A stretch of DNA of 64,000 nucleotides from positions 7,002,001 through 7,066,000 of the forward strand of contig NZ_CP046703.1 in the NCBI RefSeq assembly GCF_009873495.1, given 5' to 3'. Each line of letters starts with the position of its first letter. The first letter of the stretch is position 1. The position numbers were made by a program, and so were the translations under genes. Below are positions 41,354 through 48,240 of the stretch, piece after piece. This stretch comes from Nostoc sp. ATCC 53789 (GTDB taxonomy: Bacteria > Cyanobacteriota > Cyanobacteriia > Cyanobacteriales > Nostocaceae). The notes below the pieces were generated by a model. That model was given only the letters and a program-made list of their open reading frames with translations, made no database searches and had not been told where the DNA came from.

Positions 41354-42439
41354 ATGCAGAATAAACCGAGAAAAATCATCAACAACACTTCTACCGGCGA
41401 ACCCAATCGTGGTAAACCTATAAAAATTAAGGGTAAGCGTGTTGTTAGTAATCCCACGCGCAACCCCCGGAAAATAGATAGTAACCCTATCTCTGTTGCT
41501 AATCCCACTCGTAATCCCCGGAAAATAGATAGCAACCCCATTTCTGTTGCTCCCATTCACAATCCCCGGAAAATAGATAGCAACACCATTTCTGGCAATT
41601 CTCGACAACGAAATAGCAGCTTCTCTCAGCCGCCTGTATCTACACAACCGATAGAAGAAGATAACGATCTCATCTACGGTCGTCATCCAGTATTGAGTGC
41701 GTTGCAAAATCAACGCAATCTTAACCGCATCTGGATTACTACCCGTCTGCGGTACGATCCCAGCTTTCACCATTTTCTGCTGCAAGCTAAGGAAAATGGC
41801 ACCGTTATTGATGAGGTTGAACCCAAGCGCTTAGACTATCTTACCAATGGGGCTAATCATCAAGGTGTGGCAGCACAAACTGCTCCCTACGGCTATATCG
41901 AATTGGCCGACCTCATTGAACAGTCTAAATCTGTAACCGATCCCGTTATTGTAGTGGCTGACGGAATTACTGATCCCCACAACTTAGGAGCAATTATTCG
42001 CACCGCCGAAGCAATAGGCGCTCAAGGATTGGTAATTCCCCAAAGACGGGCATCTGGGATCACTTCCACTGTTATGAAAGTAGCAGCAGGCGCTTTAGAA
42101 AACTTTACTGTATCTAGAGTTGTTAACCTCAGCCGCGCCTTAGAAGAATTAAAAGAAGCTGGCTTTTGGATTTATGGTACTGCTGCAAGTGGAAGCGAAC
42201 CCGTGCATACTGTAAATTTCAAAGGCCCAATCGTTTTGGTAATCGGTTCAGAAGGCGAAGGTCTGGGTATGTTGACTCAACGTTCCTGTGATTTCTTGGT
42301 ATCGATTCCTCTGCAAGGTAAGACTCCCAGCCTGAATGCTTCTGTAGCAGCAGGGATGGCGCTTTATGAAATTTATCGTCAGCGATCGCTAAATACGCTG
42401 TACTTAGATAAGTTACAAAAAATTTCTTTGAAAAAATAA
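41354..42439 (+). CDS. rlmB: 23S rRNA (guanosine-2'-O) methyltransferase, SpoU/TrmH family
   Basis: 361 residues. The C-terminal half is a SPOUT methylase with its three motifs: NLGAIIRTAEA, VIGSEGEGL and IPLQGKTPSLNASVAAGMALYE. A substrate-binding domain (DLIYGRHPVLSALQNQRNLN) precedes it. RlmB methylates G2251 of the 23S peptidyl-transferase loop. The first 95 residues are an unusual basic, disordered extension with a 17-residue tandem repeat (RNPRKIDSNPISV units), whose DNA repeats are described apart. Downstream of Mini-III. Confidence 0.93.
   Translation: MQNKPRKIINNTSTGEPNRGKPIKIKGKRVVSNPTRNPRKIDSNPISVANPTRNPRKIDSNPISVAPIHNPRKIDSNTISGNSRQRNSSFSQPPVSTQPIEEDNDLIYGRHPVLSALQNQRNLNRIWITTRLRYDPSFHHFLLQAKENGTVIDEVEPKRLDYLTNGANHQGVAAQTAPYGYIELADLIEQSKSVTDPVIVVADGITDPHNLGAIIRTAEAIGAQGLVIPQRRASGITSTVMKVAAGALENFTVSRVVNLSRALEELKEAGFWIYGTAASGSEPVHTVNFKGPIVLVIGSEGEGLGMLTQRSCDFLVSIPLQGKTPSLNASVAAGMALYEIYRQRSLNTLYLDKLQKISLKK
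41450..41599 (+). repeat. 51-bp tandem repeat in the rlmB 5' region
   Basis: Three units (41450-41500, 41501-41551 and 41552-41599, the last partial) encode RNPRKIDSNPISV-like peptides. The unit length is a multiple of three, so copy changes keep the frame. The peptide is rich in Arg and Lys, consistent with a loose RNA-binding tail. Confidence 0.85.
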
Positions 42440-42525
42440 CAGTAACAGAGTATAAAGAAATGTAAAAGATAATAAAGCACCATATCGTTTAACACCCTGT
42501 AGACGTTTATAAATCGGCGAAAAAC

Positions 42526-42828
42526 ATGAAAACCCTTTGGCATAACCTCAAGGAAGTGTTGATTAACACATTCGACTCCATCGGCCTGGCTTGGTGGGTA
42601 GAGATTGTGACGCAAAATCCCCGGTGTACTTACTACTTTGGGCCATTTCTGACTTCTTCTGATGCAAAATTTTCAAGCATTGGATACATAGAAGATTTAG
42701 AAGTCGAAGGAGCTACGGGAATTACTGTGCGTGTCAAACGTTGCAAACCTAATACCTTAACAATTGCTGAAGACTTGGGGGAAAGATTTGACCGCAAAGT
42801 ACAGCCTGCCTTTGGCGGTCAGATTTAA
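42526..42828 (+). CDS. DUF1816 domain protein
   Basis: 100 residues. LAWWVEIVTQNPRCTYYFGPF and the later block FSSIGYIEDLEVEGA are typical of DUF1816, a small cyanobacterial family related in form to the linker-type CpcD domain. Function unknown; some members are tied to phycobilisome or stress proteins. The gene is single, 86 bases after rlmB, on the same strand. Confidence 0.85.
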   Translation: MKTLWHNLKEVLINTFDSIGLAWWVEIVTQNPRCTYYFGPFLTSSDAKFSSIGYIEDLEVEGATGITVRVKRCKPNTLTIAEDLGERFDRKVQPAFGGQI

Positions 42829-42847
42829 GTTAGGCGAAAATTAAGAT

Positions 42848-42879
42848 AATTCGTAATTCGTAATTCGTAATTCGTAATG
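42848..42879. repeat. Heptameric repeat TTCGTAA
   Basis: Four copies of ATTCGTA follow each other after the DUF1816 gene. Related TTACGAA copies lie at 18741-18760, upstream of the small beta-grasp-like gene. Confidence 0.85.
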
Positions 42880-42955
42880 GGCTTCTCTACGAGACGCTAA
42901 CTTAATTTCGAGTTCTAATTGCGAATTATGTGGTTCAGAGGTAAAAACTCTGGGA

Positions 42956-43804
42956 CTATTGAATACCAATTACCTGCGGATGTTCTTCCAGCCAATGGTC
43001 AATGTCATTCAGCACCTGCTGGGGGACTTCCCACGGGAAAAGATGGGCGGTATTTGAATAGCACTGCCACTGAGAATTTTGGAGGTGTTGAGCAGTTTCT
43101 AGGCTCGAATCAGATGTGATGTGGCGGTCTTGATCGCCAGCAAGTACCAAACTAGGACATTGTATTTGTGGCAAATCTGGAAGCCGATTGTATCCCGATT
43201 GAATGGCGCTATAGAGGGCACGAGTAGCAGCAGGAGAGGTTTGCAGATAAGCTGGTACTGCTTCTTTGGCGATATAGTTGTAAGTTGTGGATGTATGTTG
43301 TTGAACTAAGTAGCGGAAAAGCGATCGCTTGCCAAAAGTTTCAATATTCCATCGCCAACTCGGTTTTATATAGTTTAATAGACCAGCAATGCCAGTATAT
43401 AAATTATCCTGCCAACTTATGGTCGGATGACTACCACGGGGTTTTGCGGCTGTCGCTACTAAAATCAGCCCAGTAACGCGCTCTGGTAAACGCAATGCCA
43501 GTTCCATTGCCAGAATGCCCCCAAGTGACCATCCTAAGACTAGGCATTTTTCAATATTTAAGCGATCTAGCAGCGTTTCTAAGTCAGTTAAATGGTCAGT
43601 CATATCAAAATTGCCATTCCAGCGACTTTTGCCATATCCGCGTAAATCAGGGGCAATAGTTTGATAGCGTTTTGATAAATGATTGGTGAAGACAGAAAGA
43701 CTACGACCAGTACCAGGATGACCATGTAAGCCCAAAATGGGGAATCCTTGACCTTGGATGTAAACATTGAGACGTGCAGCAGTGGTAGGATAGCGATCGC
43801 TCAT
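42956..43804 (-). CDS. Alpha/beta hydrolase
   Basis: 282 residues of the alpha/beta-hydrolase fold. LHGHPGTGRS forms the oxyanion block, VLGWSLGGILAM the nucleophile elbow (Ser93), and the acid and His lie in LAGDQDRHITS and NTAHLFPWE. It is like many cyanobacterial esterases and haloperoxidase-type hydrolases; the substrate is unknown. The start overlaps the stop of a 32-codon frame upstream (TAATG), suggesting translational coupling. Confidence 0.88.
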   Translation of the reverse strand: MSDRYPTTAARLNVYIQGQGFPILGLHGHPGTGRSLSVFTNHLSKRYQTIAPDLRGYGKSRWNGNFDMTDHLTDLETLLDRLNIEKCLVLGWSLGGILAMELALRLPERVTGLILVATAAKPRGSHPTISWQDNLYTGIAGLLNYIKPSWRWNIETFGKRSLFRYLVQQHTSTTYNYIAKEAVPAYLQTSPAATRALYSAIQSGYNRLPDLPQIQCPSLVLAGDQDRHITSDSSLETAQHLQNSQWQCYSNTAHLFPWEVPQQVLNDIDHWLEEHPQVIGIQ

Positions 43805-43902
43805 TACTTGCCATTCTCCCGTCTAGCGAACACAGCGATCGCTTCAGTCCTTTGTGTTGTCCGCTCTATAATCACCTCAATCTGGCCTAACCTTTCTTGC
43901 AT
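43804..43902 (-). CDS. 32-residue peptide coupled to the hydrolase gene
   Basis: The frame from ATG 43902 reads MQERLGQIEVIIERTTQRTE and ends RRENGK, with stop TAA sharing one base with the hydrolase ATG. The sequence looks like the start of the short coiled-coil proteins (MQERLDRIEA type) common in cyanobacteria, here cut short. It may be a real small peptide, a remnant, or only a leader for coupling. No strong ribosome-binding site was found. Confidence 0.4.
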   Translation of the reverse strand: MQERLGQIEVIIERTTQRTEAIAVFARRENGK

Positions 43903-43925
43903 AGTAGTTCGTTATATTATTCTTC

Positions 43926-43950
43926 TTGACAAATGACAAATGACAAATGA
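43926..43950. repeat. Heptameric repeat TGACAAA
   Basis: TTGACAAATGACAAATGACA and a further AATGACC follow each other between the 32-codon frame and truB. The same heptamer is found inside the kinase gene at 22483-22560. Confidence 0.85.
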
Positions 43951-43965
43951 CCAATAACTAAGATA

Positions 43966-44850
43966 TTAAGAAATTGGTTCAAAAACCATTTGAGGGATCA
44001 ACACTTCGTCTTGTAATTGCCCAATACCTAAAAAGCGAGTCTCTTCATCATAAACTCGCACTATTGTAGGAACATCAAAAGTTAGAGAAATTCGCTGACC
44101 TTGACACCATTTTTGAGCAGATGTTGCTGGTAAAGTAACAGATGACAGATGTTGTAAGGCTGCATCTGGACAAACGGGTTGAAATATTCCAGCTTGTAGT
44201 TGTGCTTCTAAATCAGTCAATGTAAGACTATCGGTTAAATTGAAACCACTACTTTCGGTACGAATTAAAGCCGCAAGAGTGCCACCAGTTTCTAAGTTTG
44301 CACCCAAGTCACGAGCGATCGCTCTAATATATGTACCAGAACCGCAAGCGATCGCCACATCCAATTCAGGAAAATCTCCTTCTCTCCAGTCCAAAATATC
44401 TATCCGAAAAACTTCCACTGTTCGCACTGGAACTTCTACTGTTTTCCCTTGGCGTGCTAAATCGTAGAGACGCTTACCATCCACTTGGATTGCACTGTAA
44501 ATAGGTGGTATTTGCTCAATCTTGCCTTCAAATTGTGCTAATGCACTTTTCACTTCTGCCAAACTCAATCCAGCACAAGGTTGAGAAGTGATGATTTCAC
44601 CTTGCAAATCATCGGTTGTAGTACGCACACCCAGGCGAATAGTGGCTTTGTAAGCTTTGTTTTCTGGCAGATATTGCAATAATCTTGTGGCTTTACCAAG
44701 GGCAATTGGTAAAACCCCTGTGGCGGCTGGATCTAAGGTTCCCGCATGTCCGACACGTTTGAGGCGCAACAATTTTCGCACCCGCGCTACACAGTCGTGG
44801 GAAGTCCAGTCAAATGGTTTGTTTAAGTTGAGAAAACCTTGAGATAACAC
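43966..44850 (-). CDS. truB: tRNA pseudouridine-55 synthase
   Basis: 294 residues. TruB makes pseudouridine 55 in the T loop of tRNAs. The start GFLNLNKPFDWTSHD and the catalytic block RVGHAGTLDPAATG with Asp40 are clear, as are the later KAYKATIRLGV and CGSGTYIRAIARDLG. The C-terminal PUA-like part is the cyanobacterial short form. It is of interest that T-loop-bearing mimics lie elsewhere in the window; they all keep TTCAA loops that TruB could modify (inference). Confidence 0.95.
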   Translation of the reverse strand: MLSQGFLNLNKPFDWTSHDCVARVRKLLRLKRVGHAGTLDPAATGVLPIALGKATRLLQYLPENKAYKATIRLGVRTTTDDLQGEIITSQPCAGLSLAEVKSALAQFEGKIEQIPPIYSAIQVDGKRLYDLARQGKTVEVPVRTVEVFRIDILDWREGDFPELDVAIACGSGTYIRAIARDLGANLETGGTLAALIRTESSGFNLTDSLTLTDLEAQLQAGIFQPVCPDAALQHLSSVTLPATSAQKWCQGQRISLTFDVPTIVRVYDEETRFLGIGQLQDEVLIPQMVFEPIS

Positions 44851-44953
44851 AAAATCAATACTTACAGCTTCTAAACTCTATTAAATACTTATTTAATGCT
44901 CAAAGCATTAATATTTAGTAATTAAAGATTAATCAAGCATTAATTTATACACA

Positions 44954-45043
44954 TTAACCACCTTTAAGATATCCTGTAAGCACTTTACCGAATAATACAC
45001 ACAAAATGCAGATAACGCCGAGTATGTACAGTAAATACCACAT
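44954..45043 (-). CDS. 29-residue membrane peptide, CydX-like start
   Basis: From ATG 45043 the minus strand reads MWYLLYILGVICILCVLFGK and ends VLTGYLKGG. It is a single membrane helix with a basic C-terminus. The start MWYxxxILG is that of CydX/CbdX, the small subunit of cytochrome bd oxidase, but no cydAB is adjacent, and many unrelated cyanobacterial small membrane subunits have similar size. The ribosome-binding site is weak. A real gene is possible but unproven. Confidence 0.4.
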   Translation of the reverse strand: MWYLLYILGVICILCVLFGKVLTGYLKGG

Positions 45044-45118
45044 TGTCACTTATAAGTGAAACACATAAAATACTTTTACCAAAATAATCATCGATAGGGT
45101 TTTATAAACATAAATTAA

Positions 45119-45631
45119 ATGAAAAAAGCAATTTTCACTACTACTATGTTAATTCTTTCTTCTATGTTGATTGCAAGTTGTGGTGATGGCAATAGTACTT
45201 CTCAAGAAAATAAAGTTAATCAAGCAAATACTGCAACAACTACTCCAGCTAATTCTGAATCTATTTCTGCAAATAAAGAAAAGCTAAATAACATCGAAGT
45301 TGGTAAAAAAACTAGTAATTCAACATCAAATCAAAAAACACCTATTAAAAATAACAAAACTAATGAAATTTCTCACAATAACCCGATATTGGGTACTATC
45401 AAAGATATGCAGAATGGAGACTTAAAATGCTACGTTAGTGTTGTTGATGAAAAAGGTAAATTATATGAAGGTGTCGGGGCAACATTTGAGGTTTGCGAAC
45501 CAGAGAAATACGTCAATAAAAAAGTAAAGATGTCTTATGGGCTAGAGAATGTCAGTGATTGCCAAAGTTCTGAGCCTTGCGGTAAAACAATCGAAGAATG
45601 GCTGATTACCAACATAGAAATTCAAGAGTAA
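45119..45631 (+). CDS. Lipoprotein, unknown
   Basis: 170 residues. A lipoprotein signal ends in the lipobox IASC (MLILSSMLIASCGDG), followed by a long Asn/Thr/Lys-rich, disordered stretch (about 25-90) and a C-terminal small domain with four Cys (KCYVSV, EVCEPE, DCQSSEPCGK), probably two disulfides. The domain starts GTIKDMQNGDLKCYV, a beta-rich repeat also seen in other Nostoc proteins. Function unknown; periplasmic side of a membrane expected. Confidence 0.75.
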   Translation: MKKAIFTTTMLILSSMLIASCGDGNSTSQENKVNQANTATTTPANSESISANKEKLNNIEVGKKTSNSTSNQKTPIKNNKTNEISHNNPILGTIKDMQNGDLKCYVSVVDEKGKLYEGVGATFEVCEPEKYVNKKVKMSYGLENVSDCQSSEPCGKTIEEWLITNIEIQE

Positions 45632-45702
45632 AAATCATAATATTTGTTTTTAAAATTGTAATTAATACAGAATAACCGATAAGTGCTATATACTTCTACA
45701 AA

Positions 45703-47442
45703 TCAAGTTGATGATGGGGAAAGTTGATCGATTGGGAATACCTTTGGTAAGCTGACTGTAACTTTAGTTCCTTGCCCCACTTCACTAAATAAGGTGATAT
45801 TGCCACCATGTAATTCTACACAACCTTTAGCGATCGCCAATCCTAAACCCGTGCCAGGAATTGTATCAACGTTACTTCCACGACAGAAGGATTGAAACAA
45901 ATTTTCTTGATCTTTAATCGGGATACCAATTCCTCGATCTTGGATGTAAAAGATCACCTCTGATTCTTTACCGATCAGGTGGAACTCTACAGCACCTCCA
46001 TCTGGAGAGTACTTAATTGCATTAGACATTAAGTTAATAAAAATTTGCTGCAACAGTCCCCGATCGCCCCAAAAGCCTTGGGTATGCCCAGTAATTTGAA
46101 AAATTAATTCGTGGCGATCGCCTGTTGTTTCTCGCTCTTGTTCTATAAGATCAGAAAAGAATTGCAGCAAATCTAGTGGGATTGGCTTAAATTTGGGTTT
46201 TTCTAGTTCAAATTGATTAACCAGAAGCATATTATCCACAAGTTTGGACATATACCTTGTTTTCTGTTCAATAATTCCTAAAAACCTTTGTTGTTTAGAC
46301 TCATCCAGTTGCTGACTATATTTTGCCAAAGTTGATGCAGCCGCCAGAATTGAAGTTAGCGGCGTTCGATATTCATGAGAAACTGTTGCAATAATTTGGG
46401 ATTTAAATACATTGAGTTGCTTTTCTTTCGCAAGGGCTGCTTGAGTTTGGGCTAGTAATTCAGCTTGTTGGATAGCGATCGCTAATTGTACCGAAACTTC
46501 ATTGAGCATTTGGGCATCATCAGTTTGCCAATGTCGTTCTCCAGAATTATGGTGAGCAATCAACAAACCCCAAAGCTTGGGAGTTGGGTTCCCATTGTTA
46601 CTCAAATTAATGGGAACTACTAGATTTGCATTAGTATTAAATTCCTCTTTCAGGCTGACACAATTACACAACCCAAGCTCATAAATATAAGGGATTGGGG
46701 ATTGGGAATTGGGCATTAGGCATTGAGAAACGTCTTCCCTATTCATCAGTTCTCTGTCTTCTTGTCTCCTCGTCCCCTTGTCCCCAGTTCCTAGTCCCCA
46801 ATCCCCAGCCGTGACGCGATCGCACAATGCTACAGTGCGAAATGAATCAACTGATGATGCAACTATTTTACCGTCAGTATCTGGGGCGAACTGATACACC
46901 ATCACGCGATCGCACTTTAGAAGTTGCTGTACTTCTGCTACAGCTGTATTCAAAATTTGCTCTAGGTTAAGAGACTGGCGAATTCGTAAAGCAGTTGTCG
47001 CAATTAAGCGCTGTCTTTCCTGAGTTTTGCTGAGTTGGGCTTGCAAGTATGATTGCTTAATAGCGTTTCGGACTGCTAATTGCAGTACATCCTGTGTCAG
47101 ATTATGCTTCACCAAATAATCCAGCGCACCCCGTTTCATGACTTGCACAGCCACTTCTTCATCGCCTCGCCCTGTCAACATAATCACAGGGACAGAAGTC
47201 TTAAATATCTCCTGCTGCATTTGATCGAAGAGTTCTATCCCACTCATATCAGGTAGGCAAAAATCCAGCAGAATGGCATCGCAGCGGATTTTCTGGCACA
47301 AAGCAAGTCCTTCTTCTGCACAGTCTGCCTCAAATATCTGGTAGGACTGGTGCGGATCTTTCAACAGATATCGGCGATAGATTTTCCGATCTGCTGCACA
47401 ATCATCAATGATGAGTAGCGTCCATGTATCCAACATATACAA
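45703..47442 (-). CDS. Response regulator-GAF-histidine kinase
   Basis: 579 residues. An N-terminal receiver (Asp60 in AILLDFCLPD, with Asp13-Asp14 in the acidic pocket), a GAF domain of the phytochrome type (about 145-320, CDRVMVYQF) and a HisKA/HATPase pair with phosphorylatable His356 (VSHEYRTPL) and NLMSNAIKYS, DRGIGIP, GTGLGLAI. A receiver in front makes it a target of another kinase, perhaps the phytochrome nearby. A repeat-derived 40-residue stretch is inserted within the GAF (see separate entry). Confidence 0.9.
   Translation of the reverse strand: MYMLDTWTLLIIDDCAADRKIYRRYLLKDPHQSYQIFEADCAEEGLALCQKIRCDAILLDFCLPDMSGIELFDQMQQEIFKTSVPVIMLTGRGDEEVAVQVMKRGALDYLVKHNLTQDVLQLAVRNAIKQSYLQAQLSKTQERQRLIATTALRIRQSLNLEQILNTAVAEVQQLLKCDRVMVYQFAPDTDGKIVASSVDSFRTVALCDRVTAGDWGLGTGDKGTRRQEDRELMNREDVSQCLMPNSQSPIPYIYELGLCNCVSLKEEFNTNANLVVPINLSNNGNPTPKLWGLLIAHHNSGERHWQTDDAQMLNEVSVQLAIAIQQAELLAQTQAALAKEKQLNVFKSQIIATVSHEYRTPLTSILAAASTLAKYSQQLDESKQQRFLGIIEQKTRYMSKLVDNMLLVNQFELEKPKFKPIPLDLLQFFSDLIEQERETTGDRHELIFQITGHTQGFWGDRGLLQQIFINLMSNAIKYSPDGGAVEFHLIGKESEVIFYIQDRGIGIPIKDQENLFQSFCRGSNVDTIPGTGLGLAIAKGCVELHGGNITLFSEVGQGTKVTVSLPKVFPIDQLSPSST
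46688..46811 (-). repeat. Repeat-derived in-frame insertion in the GAF domain
   Basis: The plus strand contains GGGATTGGGAATTGGGCATTAG, then TCGTCCCCTTGTCCCC and AGTCCCCAATCCCC, as in the intergenic elements of this genome, and has partly complementary ends. It is translated in frame as GDWGLGTGDKGTRRQ to NSQSPIPYI, between GAF strands. Confidence 0.75.
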
Positions 47443-47714
47443 GTATGAGGATCGGGGAACTATGTAGATCCCTTTTATCCAGATTGGTTTTTATTGCATA
47501 ATTCTAAAAATAATATAAAATAAGTATAAATAAAATCTAAATTCTTTAGTAATCCTAAAGAAACATCAAATACTCAAAAACAGCAAAATGGGGAAAAAGA
47601 ATCTAGCAGAGACAAACAGACACAGTGACTCAAAGAAGGAAATGTCTCTGTGCCCTTTGAACCGTCTCTTTTATTATCCTTTCCCTACTGCCTCGTCAAC
47701 AGGCAATAAACAAA

Positions 47715-48188
47715 TTAATCCAAGACTGGCGGCATATTGGCTTCAAGCCAGTAATCCACAAATGCCTGGATCGTCTTTTTTAGTTCCTGAGCATCCATCG
47801 GCTTTACCAGATATCCATTTGCGCCCTTTTGGTAGCACAACTCAATATCCTTGGGGTTAGATGATGTGGTAAAAACAACGATGGGGATTTCCTTGAAACT
47901 CTTGTCTTGCTTGAGCCGATCTAAAATGTCACGGCCATCAATACCGGGCAAATTCAGATCGAGCAAGATCACAGAGGGTCGTAATGCTACTTTAGAGTTG
48001 GGTAAGTTTTCGCCTTTGCTATGGGCATCACTGTCCTGTTGATACAGGAACTCTAAAACCTCATCCCCATTAGTACAACGATGTATGGGGTTCTGGACGG
48101 ACATGAGCCGCATCAGACGTTGTAGCATCCGAAAATCTTCATTGCTGTCCTCAACAACAAGCAGAGGTTCATGAAGTTTTTTTGTCAT
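47715..48188 (-). CDS. Rcp1-type response regulator
   Basis: 157 residues, a single receiver with phosphorylatable Asp77 (VILLDLNLPG), acidic residues Glu13-Asp14 and the Lys in GYLVKP. The insertion between strand 2 and helix 2 (EFLYQQDSDAHSKGE) is typical of Rcp1 regulators that pair with cyanobacterial phytochromes. The gene lies 53 bases downstream of the phytochrome gene on the same strand, so the two form one transcription unit and the phytochrome is its likely kinase. Confidence 0.93.
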   Translation of the reverse strand: MTKKLHEPLLVVEDSNEDFRMLQRLMRLMSVQNPIHRCTNGDEVLEFLYQQDSDAHSKGENLPNSKVALRPSVILLDLNLPGIDGRDILDRLKQDKSFKEIPIVVFTTSSNPKDIELCYQKGANGYLVKPMDAQELKKTIQAFVDYWLEANMPPVLD

Positions 48189-48240
48189 TCGTGGTCTTAA
48201 AAGAGCTTAACAAAAATATATATTTGGTTATTATCTTAAA

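Noticed and set aside
47588..47860. 90-codon plus-strand frame
   Set aside because: It overlaps the Rcp gene on the opposite strand and has no features of its own.
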